From contig NZ_JAFCJE010000004.1 in NCBI RefSeq assembly GCF_018131185.1, positions 1 through 64,000 of the forward strand: a stretch of 64,000 nucleotides of DNA, in the 5' to 3' direction. Under the pieces are notes generated by a model. The model was not told the DNA's origin and did no database searches. It worked only from the letters and a program-made list of their open reading frames with translations. Shown here in pieces: positions 1-10,261 of this stretch. Made by a program: the position numbers and the translations under genes. Every line of letters begins with the position of its first letter. The first letter of the stretch is position 1. Source of the stretch: Bradyrhizobium diazoefficiens (GTDB lineage Bacteria; Pseudomonadota; Alphaproteobacteria; Rhizobiales; Xanthobacteraceae).

Positions 1-207
1 CACGGCATAAGCCGTCCGACCATCGCGCAGGGAAGGCCGAGTGATCGGCACCACCTGTATGCTGCTGTGCGGTTCTTTTTGCGCGTGCATTTCGCGCAGC
101 GGACCGCGGGTGCCTGTCGGCACCCGGCCTTCCCTGCGCCCTCTTGGTTTTGAGGGTGGCGTGATCAAGCAAAGCTCGGGCGAATTGCGCCGCGAGGCCG
201 AAGAAGC
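1..207 (+). repeat. Dispersed intergenic repeat, copy 1 (inverted relative to the copy near 48 kb)
   Basis: This stretch matches the reverse complement of 47900-48105 over most of its length. Shared blocks include GCGCAGGGAAGGCC, ACCTGTATG, GTGCC..GGCACCCGGCCTTCC and CTCGGGCG.ATGCGCCGCGAG. A shorter copy lies at 43648-43729. It contains a G/C-rich inverted repeat (GGGTGCC ... GGCACCC). A 68-codon open frame runs through it, but the same frame recurs wherever the repeat occurs, so I treat it as repeat DNA and not as a gene. Confidence 0.75.
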
Positions 208-230
208 ATGTCAGTCCCGCCACACTCACT

Positions 231-333
231 GTCGTCGCCCGGCTTGACCGTGCGATCCAGTATTCCAGAGACGCTCGCGATTGAACCGAGAAGCCGCGGC
301 GTACTGGATTCCCGCCTTCGCGGAGAATGACAG
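231..333 (+). repeat. Palindromic intergenic repeat, type 2, copy 1
   Basis: The stretch starts GTCGTCGCCCGGCTTGACCG and ends GCGGAGAATGACAG, with GCCGCGGCGTACTGGATTCC near the right end. It aligns along its length with 21878-21982. The two ends carry complementary pieces (CCAGTATTC against TACTGGATT) and an internal G/C hairpin, so the transcript would fold into a branched structure. It lies in non-coding DNA. Confidence 0.8.
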
Positions 334-849
334 TGTCCCTTGGAGAACAGGCTGCCGCCTCACACTCAGTCATCGCGAGGAGATCACGACAATGGGCGTC
401 GTTGGGAGAGCGTGCGCCACTCAGCTCCGGACGCAGCGCAGCGCCGCTTTGGCGGTGCGCTGCTGAGCCGGGGCCCATGTCACGGCCTTGGACCCTGTCG
501 CCGACTCACCTGCGGGCATCTCCGTCATTCAGTGCGATGCTGGCGCGCTCTCCTGACCTTGAAATCAAAGGTTGCGGACTGTCTTGCCTTGTGAGGTATT
601 GGAGTGTGCAAATCCGTGTCTTCCCGGTAACGATTGTGCTGTCTCCGCAACACTCATCTCGGATTTAACCGTCATCACCGGCGGTTCGCATCACCGCCGC
701 TTTTTGGCCACACCCAAACATGAATAAAATCGCTCTAAGTTCTGGAGGTAGCAGGCAGTCCTCGACGTCACGAGAAATCCCAAGGTCGATTAAAATCTTG
801 GCTCTGATTTTTCGGGTCTGAAAGGGTTGACCGGGGAAACTGGTTTGCG
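334..849. other. Non-coding stretch upstream of ilvD
   Basis: I see no supportable gene here. The open frames are short, overlap one another and have no recognisable protein. The stretch holds a hairpin followed by five T at 680-705 and then the leader of ilvD. Any ilvD promoter must lie in about 706-849, but I cannot pick out convincing -35/-10 boxes. Confidence 0.5.
680..705 (+). terminator. Putative rho-independent terminator
   Basis: GGCGGT (680-685) pairs with ACCGCC (693-698) around a seven-base loop. Shortly after comes a run of five T (701-705). No gene is visible immediately upstream in this window, so it may end a transcript entering from the left or an RNA from the repeat region. 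Confidence 0.45.
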
Positions 850-2571
850 ATGAGCGCGAAGATTGACAAGCAGAGGCTGCCGAGCCGTCACGTGACGGAA
901 GGCCCTGCGCGCGCGCCCCATCGGTCCTATTTCTACGCCATGGGTCTGACCACCGACCAGATCCACCAGCCCTTCGTCGGCGTCGCCTCCTGCTGGAATG
1001 AAGCCGCTCCCTGCAACATCGCGCTGATGCGCCAGGCCCAGGCGGTGAAGAAGGGCGTGGCGTCGGCCGGCGGCACCCCGCGCGAGTTCTGCACCATCAC
1101 CGTGACCGACGGGATCGCCATGGGGCACGACGGCATGCGCTCCTCGCTGCCGTCGCGCGAATGCATCGCCGATTCGGTCGAGCTGACCGTGCGCGGCCAT
1201 GCCTATGACGCGCTCGTCGGGCTCGCCGGCTGCGACAAGTCGCTGCCGGGCATGATGATGGCGATGGTCCGTCTCAACGTGCCCTCGATTTTCATCTATG
1301 GCGGCTCGATCCTGCCCGGCAATTTCCGCGGCCAGCAGGTCACCGTGCAGGACATGTTCGAGGCCGTCGGCAAGCACTCGGTCGGCGCCATGTCGGACGA
1401 GGACCTCGACGAGATCGAGCGCGTGGCCTGCCCCTCGGCGGGCGCCTGCGGCGCGCAGTTCACCGCCAACACCATGGCGACCGTCTCCGAGGCGATTGGC
1501 CTTGCGCTGCCTTACTCGGCCGGTGCGCCGGCACCGTATGAAATCCGCGACGCCTTCTGCATGACCGCGGGCGAGAAGGTCATGGACCTGATCGCCCAGA
1601 ACATCCGGCCGCGCGACATCGTCACCCGCAAGGCGCTGGAGAACGCGGCTGCCGTGGTTGCAGCCTCCGGCGGCTCGACCAATGCTGCGCTGCACCTGCC
1701 GGCGATCGCGCATGAGTGCGGCATCAAGTTCGACTTATTCGACGTCGCCGAAATCTTCAAAAAGACACCATATGTCGCGGATTTGAAGCCGGGTGGCCGT
1801 TATGTCGCCAAAGACATGTTTGAAGTAGGTGGCATACCGCTTCTGATGAAGACGCTGCTCGACAACGGCTTCCTGCACGGTGACTGCCTTACCGTCACGG
1901 GCCGCACGATCGCTGAAAACCTCAAGAGCGTGAAGTGGAATCCGCACCAGGACGTGGTGCACCCGGCAGACAAGCCCATCACCGTCACAGGCGGTGTGGT
2001 CGGCCTGAAGGGCAATTTGGCGCCAGAAGGTGCGATCGTGAAAGTCGCGGGAATGTCCAACCTCAGGTTTACCGGTCCGGCCAGGTGCTTCGACCGTGAG
2101 GAGGATGCTTTCGAGGCGGTCCAGAAGCGCACCTACCGCGAAGGCGAAGTCATCGTGATCCGCTACGAGGGGCCGAAGGGCGGCCCCGGCATGCGGGAAA
2201 TGCTCCAGACCACCGCGGCGCTGACCGGCCAGGGCATGGGCGGCAAGATCGCGCTCATCACCGACGGCCGCTTCTCCGGCGCCACCCGCGGCTTCTGCAT
2301 CGGCCATGTCGGGCCGGAAGCCGCCATTGGCGGCCCGATCGGGCTGCTCGAGGACGGCGACATCATCGAGATCGACGCCGTTGCCGGTACCCTTAACGTA
2401 AAATTGAGCGACGCCGAACTCGCCCAGCGCAAAACCAAATGGAGCGCTCGCGCGACTAACCACACGTCGGGTGCGCTCTGGAAATATGCTCAGCAGGTTG
2501 GACCAGCGGTCGGGGGGGCAGTGACCCATCCGGGCGGCGCGCACGAGAAACAGTGCTATGCGGACATCTAG
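850..2571 (+). CDS. ilvD: Dihydroxy-acid dehydratase
   Basis: IlvD dehydrates 2,3-dihydroxy-isovalerate or 2,3-dihydroxy-3-methylvalerate to the 2-keto acid in valine and isoleucine synthesis, in the cytoplasm. The 573-residue product is full length for the IlvD/Edd family. It shows the iron-sulfur ligand regions CDKSLPGMMMAM and ACPSAGACGAQFTANTM and the catalytic-serine segment TDGRFSGATRG near the C-terminus. ATG at 850 starts the conserved N-terminus (SRHVTEGPARAPHR). The 3' end overlaps the next gene by 14 bases, so the two are probably cotranscribed. The threonine deaminase gene ilvA, for the same pathway, lies 25 kb away. Confidence 0.97.
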   Translation: MSAKIDKQRLPSRHVTEGPARAPHRSYFYAMGLTTDQIHQPFVGVASCWNEAAPCNIALMRQAQAVKKGVASAGGTPREFCTITVTDGIAMGHDGMRSSLPSRECIADSVELTVRGHAYDALVGLAGCDKSLPGMMMAMVRLNVPSIFIYGGSILPGNFRGQQVTVQDMFEAVGKHSVGAMSDEDLDEIERVACPSAGACGAQFTANTMATVSEAIGLALPYSAGAPAPYEIRDAFCMTAGEKVMDLIAQNIRPRDIVTRKALENAAAVVAASGGSTNAALHLPAIAHECGIKFDLFDVAEIFKKTPYVADLKPGGRYVAKDMFEVGGIPLLMKTLLDNGFLHGDCLTVTGRTIAENLKSVKWNPHQDVVHPADKPITVTGGVVGLKGNLAPEGAIVKVAGMSNLRFTGPARCFDREEDAFEAVQKRTYREGEVIVIRYEGPKGGPGMREMLQTTAALTGQGMGGKIALITDGRFSGATRGFCIGHVGPEAAIGGPIGLLEDGDIIEIDAVAGTLNVKLSDAELAQRKTKWSARATNHTSGALWKYAQQVGPAVGGAVTHPGGAHEKQCYADI

Positions 2572-3385
2572 GCGTGCCACAGTTGCGTTTGTGTTGGGGG
2601 CCATCGCGCTGGCCGCGCCGGCGCTTGCCTTCGACGGCGCTCCGGTCAACCCGAAGGACGCGGCTTTCCCGGTCGTGACCACCTTGCCGGGGACCGCGGC
2701 GGCCGTGCGCGGCAAGGTCGCGCCGGCGGCCGTGCCTCAGGAGACCTCGCTGAGTGCGCTGCAATATGCCGCCGAGGGCGGCCACCCCATCGCGCAGTGG
2801 AAGCTCGGCCGCATGTACGCCAATGGCGACGGCGTCGCCCAGGACGATCTGCGCGCCTTCGAATATTTCAGCCGGGTCGCCAATGCGCATGCCGAGGACA
2901 GCCCTTCGGCGCCGCAGGCGCAGATCGTGGCCAATGCCTTCGTCGCGCTCGGCCGCTACTATCTCAGCGGCATCCCGAACTCGAAGGTCAAGTCGGACCC
3001 GGAGCGGGCGCGGGAGATGTTCTCCTATGCGGCCTCCTATTTCGGCAATGCCGATGCGCAATACGACCTCGCCCGCCTGTACCTGAAGACGCCGGACGCC
3101 TCGCGTGAGGATTTCCGCTACGGCGCACGCTGGCTCGGCCTCGCCGCCCAGAAGGGCCAGCACCAGGCCCAGGCGCTGCTCGGTCAGATGCTGTTCAACG
3201 GCGACCGCTTGCCGCGGCAGGCCGCGCGCGGCCTGATGTGGCTCACCTTGGCGCGTGACAGCGCCGGTGCCGAAGAGAGCTGGATCAAGGAAAGCTACAA
3301 CCGCGCCTTCGCCAAGGCCTCCGACGACGACCGCGCCATGGCCCTGCAGATGCTGGAGCAGTGGGTGCAGGGCCGTAGGGAATAG
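2558..3385 (+). CDS. exoR: Periplasmic Sel1-repeat protein, ExoR-like
   Basis: The protein has 275 residues with an N-terminal signal peptide (hydrophobic 8-24, AxA-type site near APALA/FDG). Three Sel1-like repeats follow: about 65-115 (ALQYAAEGGHPIAQWKLGRM), 130-180 (ERAREMFSYAASYFGNADAQ) and 185-235 (GARWLGLAAQKGQHQAQALL). This size, export signal and repeat layout match rhizobial ExoR, a periplasmic inhibitor of the ExoS/ChvI two-component system that controls exopolysaccharide and motility. The ExoR assignment is by family resemblance; exoS and chvI are not in the window. It overlaps ilvD by 14 bases and is convergent with xthA. Confidence 0.75.
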   Translation: MRTSRRATVAFVLGAIALAAPALAFDGAPVNPKDAAFPVVTTLPGTAAAVRGKVAPAAVPQETSLSALQYAAEGGHPIAQWKLGRMYANGDGVAQDDLRAFEYFSRVANAHAEDSPSAPQAQIVANAFVALGRYYLSGIPNSKVKSDPERAREMFSYAASYFGNADAQYDLARLYLKTPDASREDFRYGARWLGLAAQKGQHQAQALLGQMLFNGDRLPRQAARGLMWLTLARDSAGAEESWIKESYNRAFAKASDDDRAMALQMLEQWVQGRRE

Positions 3386-3399
3386 TCCCCCGAGGCGGC

Positions 3400-4197
3400 C
3401 TACGCCGCCTCCAGATCGAGATCCGCCCACACCGGCACGTGGTCCGACGGCTTCTCCCAAGCCCGCACATAGCTGTCGATCCCGACATTGGCGAGCCGGT
3501 CGCTGGCCTGCGGCGACAGCAGCAGATGGTCGATCCGCAGGCCATGGTTCTTCTGCCAGGCACCGGCCTGGTAGTCCCAGAAGGTGTACAGCCCCGGTTC
3601 GTCGGTGACGGCGCGCAAGGCGTCGGTGAGGCCGAGGCCGAGCAGGGACTGAAAGCTCTCCCGGGTCTCGGTCTTGAACAGTGCGTCCTCGGTCCAGGCG
3701 GCGGGATTGTGCACGTCGCGGGCATGCGGGATGACGTTGAAGTCGCCGGCGAGGATCAGCGGCTCCTCGGTCTTGAGACGCTCCTTCGAATAGTCAAGAA
3801 GCCGCGACATCCACTTGAGCTTGTAGGGATATTTCTCGGTCCCGACCGGGTTGCCATTGGGCAGATAGAGGCAGGCGATGCGCAGGACCCCGCGCTTGAG
3901 CGTCACCACGCCTTCGAGGAAACGGGCATGCGCATCCTCGTCGTCGCCGGCGAGGCCCGACTTGGTCTCGTCGAAGCGGAGCTTGGAGAGCAGGGCGACG
4001 CCGTTGAATGTCTTCTGCCCGTGCGTGACCACGTTGTAGCCGAGCGCCTCGATCTCCGGCCGCGGGAAGGCCTCGTCGACGCATTTGATCTCCTGGAGGC
4101 AGACGATGTCCGGCTGGCACTCCTTCAGCCAGGTCAGCAGGAGGTCGATCCTCTGCCGGACCGAGTTCACGTTCCAGGTGGCAACTCTGATGGTCAT
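3400..4197 (-). CDS. xthA: Exodeoxyribonuclease III
   Basis: This is a cytoplasmic AP endonuclease and 3'-5' exonuclease of base-excision repair, 265 residues. The exonuclease-endonuclease-phosphatase fold is clear: TIRVATWNVNSVRQRI at the N-terminus, DIVCLQEIKC with the metal-binding Glu, LILAGDFNVIPHARDV with the Asp-x-Asn pair, and the C-terminal LRIDHLLLS and PSDHVPVWADL with the catalytic Asp-His. I chose ATG at 4197 because the family starts with MTIRVATWN; an upstream in-frame extension to 4275 adds unconserved residues. It is divergent from the hybrid kinase gene. Confidence 0.95.
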   Translation of the reverse strand: MTIRVATWNVNSVRQRIDLLLTWLKECQPDIVCLQEIKCVDEAFPRPEIEALGYNVVTHGQKTFNGVALLSKLRFDETKSGLAGDDEDAHARFLEGVVTLKRGVLRIACLYLPNGNPVGTEKYPYKLKWMSRLLDYSKERLKTEEPLILAGDFNVIPHARDVHNPAAWTEDALFKTETRESFQSLLGLGLTDALRAVTDEPGLYTFWDYQAGAWQKNHGLRIDHLLLSPQASDRLANVGIDSYVRAWEKPSDHVPVWADLDLEAA

Positions 4198-4330
4198 GTC
4201 GGCGTGCTCCGGGCAGGGGCCATGGTTAGAACAAACTGCCAACGTGGCCGTCAAGGACGCGGCAAAATCTCCCACAAAATTAACCCGGCTTAAGCGCGCG
4301 CTGGGTCATTGATGCCAAAAAGGTTCTCGG

Positions 4331-6661
4331 ATGGGATGGCCGGACAAATCGACAAAACGAACTGCGCCGCATGACGGCCTGATCGGCGCGTTCCTGTACT
4401 GGCTCGGCGGCTTCGAGATCGAGGACGGCCTGACCGCCGGTCTCAGCGAGCGCGAGATCCGCCGCATCCGCGCCAAGCAGATCGATACGGTGACGCAGCT
4501 GATCCCGGTGACGATGGCGGTGACGATGCTGAGCGTCGTCATCGTGCTGATCCTGTTCTGGGGCCGGGGCTGGAACGACTTCCTCGCGATCTGGGGCCTG
4601 ACGCTCGCCACCGCCGCCTCGCTCGCGGTGCGCGCATGGCGCCGGTCGCATCGCAGCCCGCTGCAGGAGGCCTCGCCCCGCGCTGCGCGGCAAATGCTGC
4701 GGCAGGCGGTCTTCATCGCCGCGATCTGGGGCACGCTGCCGCTGGCGCTGTTCAGCCGCATCGAGCCGACCAGCCAGCTGCTCCTGGCCTGCCTGATGGT
4801 CGGCATGATGTCGGGCGGCGCCTTCACGCTCTCGACATTCCCGCGTGCCGGCCTCGTCTATCTCGCCACGATGACGATCGCCTGCGCCGGCGCGCTGCTG
4901 CTCTGCGGCACCGGGCACTATCTGATCACAGCGGTGTTCCTGCTGCTGTTCGCATTTTTCATGGCACGCAACATCGTCTCGCAAGGCAATCTGTTCCTCG
5001 GCAATCTCAAGGCCCAGCTCGAGCTCGAGCGCCAGACCGAGATCATCTCGCTGCTGCTGAAGGATTTTCAGGAGAACGCCAGCGACTGGCTGTGGCAGAC
5101 CGACGCCGAGGGGCATCTGATCGACGTGCCCCAGCGCTTCGCCGACGTCGCCCAAGTGCCGCTGCCGCTGCTCAAGGGATCGCATTTCGCCGACGTGCTC
5201 GACATGCTGTGCCCGGAGGACAAGAGCGCGGCCTACAATGTCGTCGGCTTGATGGAGCAGAACGAGCCGCTGCACGAGATGAACCTCAAGGTCGTCGCCG
5301 GTGGCGAGGCGCGGCTGTGGTCGCTCACCGCCAAGCCGGCCTATGACCGCGAGGGACAGTTTCTCGGCTATCGCGGCTTTGGGCGCGACGTGACCGAGCG
5401 CTGGCGCGCGGAAAAGGCCGAGGCCGAAAGCCGTGCGAAATCCGACTTCCTGGCGGTGATGAGCCACGAGATCCGCACGCCGATGAACGGCGTGCTCGGG
5501 CTCGCCAGCATGCTGCTCGAGACCGAGCTCGATCCGGAGCAGCGCGAGGCCGTCACCACGATCCGCGAGTCCGGCGACAATCTCCAGCGCATCCTCAACG
5601 ACATTCTCGACCTGTCCAAGCTCGAGGCCGGCCGCTTCGCGTTCGAGGCGGTCGACTTTGCCCCGCAGACGCTGGTCGAGACGGTCGCAAACGTCGCGCG
5701 CGCGAGTGCCAAGAGCAACGGGCTGACGGTCAAGGTCGAGCTCGATCCGAACCTGCCGCCGACGCTGCGCGGCGATGTCGCGCGCATCCGCCAGGTGCTG
5801 CTCAACCTCGCCTCCAACGCGGTGAAATTCACCGACGAAGGCGAGGTGACGATCTCCGCCACCTGCCGGGCGCGCCGCGACCTGCTCGCGACCGTCGAAT
5901 GGACCGTGACCGACAGCGGCATCGGTATCGCCCCGGAAAAACTCGGTCAGCTCTTCAGCGACTTCGCGCAGGCCGATGCCTCGATCAGCCGCCGCTTCGG
6001 CGGCACCGGCCTCGGCCTTGCGATCAGCAGGCGCATCATCGAGCAGATGGGCGGCACCATCGGCGTCACCTCGACGCCGGGCGAGGGGTCGACCTTCAAT
6101 TTCACGCTGGTGCTGCCCTGGAGCCCGACGCAGGCATCCGATCTGGTGCCCGGTCGCGACGAGGCCGATGAACTCAAGGCTCGCATTGCCGGCCTCGACC
6201 GGCTGCTGAAGGTGCTGGTCGCGGAGGACGATGCGGTCAACCGCATGGTCGTGAGCAAGATGTTAGGGGCCTTCGACGTCGATCTGCGGGTCGTCACAGA
6301 TGGCGCCGAGGCCGTCACGGCCGCTGCCGAAGGCAATTACGATGTCGTGCTGATGGACGTGCGCATGCCTGACATGGACGGGCTCGCCGCCACCCGCGCG
6401 ATCCGCGCGCAAGGCGGGCGGTTCGAGGCCTTGCCCGTCATCGCGTTGACCGCGAATGCCTTCCCGGAGGACGTCAGGATCTGCCGCGAGGCCGGCATGT
6501 CGGACTTCCTGGCCAAGCCGCTGCGCAAGCCGGCGTTGGTCGCGGCATTGCTGCGTGCGCTGGACGGCCACGTGATGTCGGAGGACGCGCCGCTCCAGCC
6601 GGAGCTGATGCCGTCAGTGGTGGAGTGGACGGACGAGGAAAGGCAGATCACGGGCGCCTAA
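4331..6661 (+). CDS. Membrane-bound hybrid sensor histidine kinase/response regulator
   Basis: The 776-residue protein has an N-terminal membrane region with about six helices (residues 55-215), a PAS domain (about 245-365, [20 protein letters not shown]), a HisKA domain with phospho-acceptor H379 ([11 protein letters not shown]), and a HATPase domain ([26 protein letters not shown]). It ends in a receiver domain (about 620-745) with phospho-acceptor D676 ([13 protein letters not shown]) and KPLRKP. It should autophosphorylate on histidine and relay to its own aspartate. The next phosphotransfer partner and the signal are unknown, and no cognate response regulator is adjacent. Resembling hybrid kinases have been annotated by name (for example luxQ-like), but nothing here supports a specific name. 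Confidence 0.93.
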   Translation: MGWPDKSTKRTAPHDGLIGAFLYWLGGFEIEDGLTAGLSEREIRRIRAKQIDTVTQLIPVTMAVTMLSVVIVLILFWGRGWNDFLAIWGLTLATAASLAVRAWRRSHRSPLQEASPRAARQMLRQAVFIAAIWGTLPLALFSRIEPTSQLLLACLMVGMMSGGAFTLSTFPRAGLVYLATMTIACAGALLLCGTGHYLITAVFLLLFAFFMARNIVSQGNLFLGNLKAQLELERQTEIISLLLKDFQENASDWLWQTDAEGHLIDVPQRFADVAQVPLPLLKGSHFADVLDMLCPEDKSAAYNVVGLMEQNEPLHEMNLKVVAGGEARLWSLTAKPAYDREGQFLGYRGFGRDVTERWRAEKAEAESRAKSDFLAVMSHEIRTPMNGVLGLASMLLETELDPEQREAVTTIRESGDNLQRILNDILDLSKLEAGRFAFEAVDFAPQTLVETVANVARASAKSNGLTVKVELDPNLPPTLRGDVARIRQVLLNLASNAVKFTDEGEVTISATCRARRDLLATVEWTVTDSGIGIAPEKLGQLFSDFAQADASISRRFGGTGLGLAISRRIIEQMGGTIGVTSTPGEGSTFNFTLVLPWSPTQASDLVPGRDEADELKARIAGLDRLLKVLVAEDDAVNRMVVSKMLGAFDVDLRVVTDGAEAVTAAAEGNYDVVLMDVRMPDMDGLAATRAIRAQGGRFEALPVIALTANAFPEDVRICREAGMSDFLAKPLRKPALVAALLRALDGHVMSEDAPLQPELMPSVVEWTDEERQITGA

Positions 6662-6665
6662 GCGC

Positions 6666-6995
6666 TCAGATCGAAAAACTCGTCCCACAGCCGCAGGAAG
6701 CCGTGGCGTTGGGATTGTTGACACGGAACGAGGCGCCGATCAGATCATCGACGAAATCGACCTGGGACCCCTCCAGGAACGGTTGCGAGGCGGAATCGAC
6801 CAGCACCACCGCATTGTCCTGCTCGATCACGAGATCGTCGTCGGTGCGGGCGCGGTCGATGTCGAACTTGTACTGGAAGCCCGAGCAGCCGCCGCCCTCG
6901 ACCGAAATGCGCAGCATCGCGCCTGAGCCTTCGCCCTTGAGGATCTCCCCAATCCGGCGTGCGGCCCGGTCGCTGATGGTTACGGCAGTCGTCAT
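6666..6995 (-). CDS. erpA: A-type iron-sulfur carrier, ErpA/IscA family
   Basis: The 109-residue product is typical for the family. It passes Fe-S clusters from the assembly scaffold to apo-enzymes in the cytoplasm. The three cluster-binding cysteines are present at C37 (GGGCSGFQY), C101 and C103 (SCGCGTSF). The sequence VRVNNPNA-like stretch before the CGCG motif fits ErpA and IscA equally; ErpA is favoured because no isc genes lie nearby. The gene is convergent with the hybrid kinase (4-base gap) and divergent from dgt. Confidence 0.9.
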   Translation of the reverse strand: MTTAVTISDRAARRIGEILKGEGSGAMLRISVEGGGCSGFQYKFDIDRARTDDDLVIEQDNAVVLVDSASQPFLEGSQVDFVDDLIGASFRVNNPNATASCGCGTSFSI

Positions 6996-7112
6996 TGCTG
7001 GTCTCCGATAGTCCCGTCGTCCGGCGTCATACCCATTTCATTTGGTATCCCGCGTTCGGCATAGTTAAGTGCCACCATACGCAGAATCAAATGGATAGGG
7101 ACTAAATTCGCT

Positions 7113-8321
7113 GTGTCCGTCGGAATGGCAGCCCCCCGCGCGCCCTATGCCTGCGACCCCGACCGCAGCCGCGGCCGGCTGGTCGCCGAGCCGCCGAGCC
7201 GGACCCGCAGCCCGTTTCGGCGGGATTGCGACCGGGTGATCCACTCCACCGCGTTCCGTCGCCTGAAGTACAAGACCCAGGTGTTCGTGTTCCACGAGGG
7301 CGATCACTACCGCACCCGCCTGACCCATTCGCTGGAAGTGGCCCAGATCGCCCGCGCGCTGGCCCGGCAGCTCGGGCTCGACGAGGACCTCACCGAGACC
7401 CTGGCGCTGGCGCATGATCTCGGTCATCCCCCGTTCGGCCATGCCGGTGAACGGGCGCTGGATGCCTGCCTCAAGGATTTCGGCGGCTTCGATCACAACG
7501 CCCAGACGCTCCGCGTCGTCGCCTCGCTGGAGCACCGCTATCCCGAGTTCGACGGGTTGAACCTGACGTGGGAGTCGCTGGAGGGCATCGTCAAGCACAA
7601 CGGCCCGCTGACCGACCGCAGCGGTGCGCCGGTCGGGCGCTATCGCGAGCACGGCATTCCCGTCGGGATCGCCGACTACATCAAGACCTACGACCTCGAA
7701 TTGTGGAGCTTCGCCTCACTGGAGGCGCAGGTCGCCGCCATCGCCGACGACATCGCCTATGACGCCCACGATATCGACGACGGCCTGCGCGCCGGCCTGT
7801 TCCATCTCGACGATCTCAAGGTGATGCCGCTCACGGCTGAGATCATCGCCGAGACCTCCGCCCATTATCCTGAACTCGAAGACCTCAGGCGCGGTGCCGA
7901 ACTGGTGCGCGAGCTGATCTCGCACCTGATCGGCGCGGTGTTCGCGGAGGCGCAGAAGAATCTCGCTGCGGTGAAGCCGCAGTCGGCCCAGGACGTGCGC
8001 CGGCAGAGCAGGGCGCTGATCGCGTTCCCGGCCGAGGTCGCCGAGGAGGAGGCCGCCATCAAGCGCTTCCTGTACCAGCACATGTACCGTCACAAGCGGG
8101 TGATGCGGGTGATGGGGGAGGCGGAGCAGATCCTGTTCGACCTGTTCGCGAAATACCTGCAATCTCCTGGCGAGCTGCCGCCGGAATGGCTGCTGGGGGC
8201 AGAGGCGGACAATGAGGGCGACCGTGCCCGCCGGATCGGCAATTTCATCGCCGGAATGACCGACCGTTTCGCCCTGACGGAACACCAGCGGCTTTTTGAC
8301 TCGACCCCGGATTTGCGTTAG
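7113..8321 (+). CDS. dgt: Deoxyguanosinetriphosphate triphosphohydrolase-like protein
   Basis: HD-superfamily dNTP triphosphohydrolase of 402 residues, which splits dNTP into deoxynucleoside and triphosphate. Metal ligands are visible: H72 ([13 protein letters not shown]), H101-D102 ([17 protein letters not shown]) and a later Asp in [15 protein letters not shown]. The length matches the type 2 dGTPase-like subfamily common in alphaproteobacteria. The start is GTG at 7113; an in-frame ATG at 7125 would remove only four residues. argS follows after 9 bases, as in many rhizobia. It opens the long co-directional block that runs to nlpD. Confidence 0.93.
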   Translation: MSVGMAAPRAPYACDPDRSRGRLVAEPPSRTRSPFRRDCDRVIHSTAFRRLKYKTQVFVFHEGDHYRTRLTHSLEVAQIARALARQLGLDEDLTETLALAHDLGHPPFGHAGERALDACLKDFGGFDHNAQTLRVVASLEHRYPEFDGLNLTWESLEGIVKHNGPLTDRSGAPVGRYREHGIPVGIADYIKTYDLELWSFASLEAQVAAIADDIAYDAHDIDDGLRAGLFHLDDLKVMPLTAEIIAETSAHYPELEDLRRGAELVRELISHLIGAVFAEAQKNLAAVKPQSAQDVRRQSRALIAFPAEVAEEEAAIKRFLYQHMYRHKRVMRVMGEAEQILFDLFAKYLQSPGELPPEWLLGAEADNEGDRARRIGNFIAGMTDRFALTEHQRLFDSTPDLR

Positions 8322-8330
8322 GCGGCGGCC

Positions 8331-10121
8331 ATGCCCGACACATCCTCATCCCTGCATTTGTTCGCCGATGTGCTCGCACGCGTGCACGCCGCCTGCCGCG
8401 CGCTTGCGGCGGACGCCAACTGGCCCGAGGGCATCGATTTCTCGCGCGTGGTGGTCGAGCCGCCGCGCGATGCCTCCCATGGCGACATGGCGACCAACGC
8501 CGCCATGGTGCTGGCGAAAGAGGCAAAGGCAAAGCCGCGCGATCTCGCCGAGCGGATTGCCGAGCGGCTGCGCACTGATGCGCTGATCGCCAAGGTCGAC
8601 GTCGCCGGTCCCGGCTTCATCAATTTGACGCTGAAGCCGGCCGCCTGGGCCGAGGCGCTGCGGACGGTGCTGCGCGAGGGCGCCGATTACGGCCGTGTTC
8701 GCGGCGGCTCCAAGGTCAATGTCGAGTACGTCTCGGCCAATCCGACCGGGCCGATGCATGTCGGCCACTGTCGCGGCGCCGTGTTCGGCGACGCCCTTTC
8801 GAGCCTGCTCCAGTTCGCCGGCCACGACGTCACGCGCGAATATTACATCAACGACGCCGGCGCCCAGGTCGACGTGCTCGCCCGCTCCGCCTTCCTCAGA
8901 TACCGCGAGGCGCTGGGAGCGGACATCGGTGCGATCCCGGAAGGGCTCTATCCCGGCGACTACCTCAAGCCAGTCGGCGCAGCGCTGGCGAAGGAGCACG
9001 GCGACAAGCTCCTCGCGATGAGCGAGGCTCATTGGCTGCCTACCGTGCGGGCCAAGGCGATCGCGATGATGATGGACGAGATCAAGGACGATCTCGCTGC
9101 CCTCAACATCCGCCACGACGTGTTCTTCTCAGAGCGCTCGCTGATCGAGGCCGGCAACAACAAGGTCGCCGAGACCATCGATTTCCTGAAGGCCAAGGGC
9201 GACATCTACGAAGGCCGCCTGCCACCGCCGAAGGGGGCCCCGGTCGAGGATTGGGAAGACCGCGAGCAGCTTCTGTTCAAGGCGACCGCCTACGGCGACG
9301 ATGTCGATCGTCCGCTGATCAAGTCGGATGGTTCCTACACCTACTTCGCCTCCGACATCGCCTATCACAAGAACAAGTTCGACCGCGGCTTCGCCGAGAT
9401 GATCGACGTCTGGGGCGCCGATCATGGCGGCTACATCAAGCGGATGCAGGCGGCGGTGAAGGCGACCACGTCGGGCAAGGGATCGCTCGACGTCAAGATC
9501 GTCCAGCTCGTGAAGTTGCTGCGCAATGGCGAGCCGGTGAAAATGTCCAAGCGAAGCGGGGACTTCGTCACCTTGCGTGAGGTGGTGGATGAAGTCGGCC
9601 AGGACGCCGTCCGCTTCATGATGCTGTACCGCAAGAACGACGCGGTGCTCGACTTCGACCTCGCCAAGGTCATGGAACAATCGCGCGACAATCCGGTGTT
9701 CTACGTCCAGTACGGCCATGCCCGCGGCCACTCGATCTTCCGCAACGCGCGAGCCGAGGTGTTCCCGGAGCTGCCGGAGGATTCGGCCAAGCGCATCGCC
9801 TGGCTCAGTGAGTCGGCGGTGGAACGGTTGTCAGACCCGGTCGAGCTTGAACTTCTCAAGCGCCTCGCAATATATCCTCGCATGCTCGAAGCCGCCGCGG
9901 CGGCCCACGAGCCGCACCGAATTGCCTTTTATCTCTATGATTTAGCCAGCGAATTTCATGCACTTTGGACGAAGGGGCGCGATTTGCCCTATTTACGCTT
10001 CATTATCAATAATGATGCAGATCTAACGAAGGCGCGGCTGGCCATGGTCCAGGGCGTCGTCTCGGTTCTGGCATCGGGCCTCGCCATCCTCGGCGTCCAT
10101 GCCCCGAACGAGATGCGGTAG
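8331..10121 (+). CDS. argS: Arginine--tRNA ligase
   Basis: Class I arginyl-tRNA synthetase of 596 residues, a normal length. It has the N-terminal Add-1 domain (1-100), the HIGH-type motif in [19 protein letters not shown], the KMSKR-type motif in [16 protein letters not shown] (the KMSK lysine is often missing in other ArgRS but present here), and the C-terminal DALR anticodon-binding domain ending in [13 protein letters not shown]. It charges tRNA-Arg in the cytoplasm and lies directly behind dgt. Codon use near the 3' end (9,930-10,020) is noticeably more AT-rich than the rest of the gene. Confidence 0.97.
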   Translation: MPDTSSSLHLFADVLARVHAACRALAADANWPEGIDFSRVVVEPPRDASHGDMATNAAMVLAKEAKAKPRDLAERIAERLRTDALIAKVDVAGPGFINLTLKPAAWAEALRTVLREGADYGRVRGGSKVNVEYVSANPTGPMHVGHCRGAVFGDALSSLLQFAGHDVTREYYINDAGAQVDVLARSAFLRYREALGADIGAIPEGLYPGDYLKPVGAALAKEHGDKLLAMSEAHWLPTVRAKAIAMMMDEIKDDLAALNIRHDVFFSERSLIEAGNNKVAETIDFLKAKGDIYEGRLPPPKGAPVEDWEDREQLLFKATAYGDDVDRPLIKSDGSYTYFASDIAYHKNKFDRGFAEMIDVWGADHGGYIKRMQAAVKATTSGKGSLDVKIVQLVKLLRNGEPVKMSKRSGDFVTLREVVDEVGQDAVRFMMLYRKNDAVLDFDLAKVMEQSRDNPVFYVQYGHARGHSIFRNARAEVFPELPEDSAKRIAWLSESAVERLSDPVELELLKRLAIYPRMLEAAAAAHEPHRIAFYLYDLASEFHALWTKGRDLPYLRFIINNDADLTKARLAMVQGVVSVLASGLAILGVHAPNEMR

Positions 10122-10261
10122 TTTGGGGCGAACTACTTAAGGGAAATTCGGGGGTAACCGGCAGAAGCCGGATCGCTTAGACTTGGTTGAAAGCCTTGTG
10201 GGTCGAAAGCCGTGCCTTGGTCGAGGGGCGCGCGGCTTTCCCGAAGGGACGCATCATCACG

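Noticed and set aside
41..668. Short plus-strand frames in the first 700 bases
   Set aside because: They lie in repeat DNA that recurs elsewhere in the window in both orientations and have no protein features.
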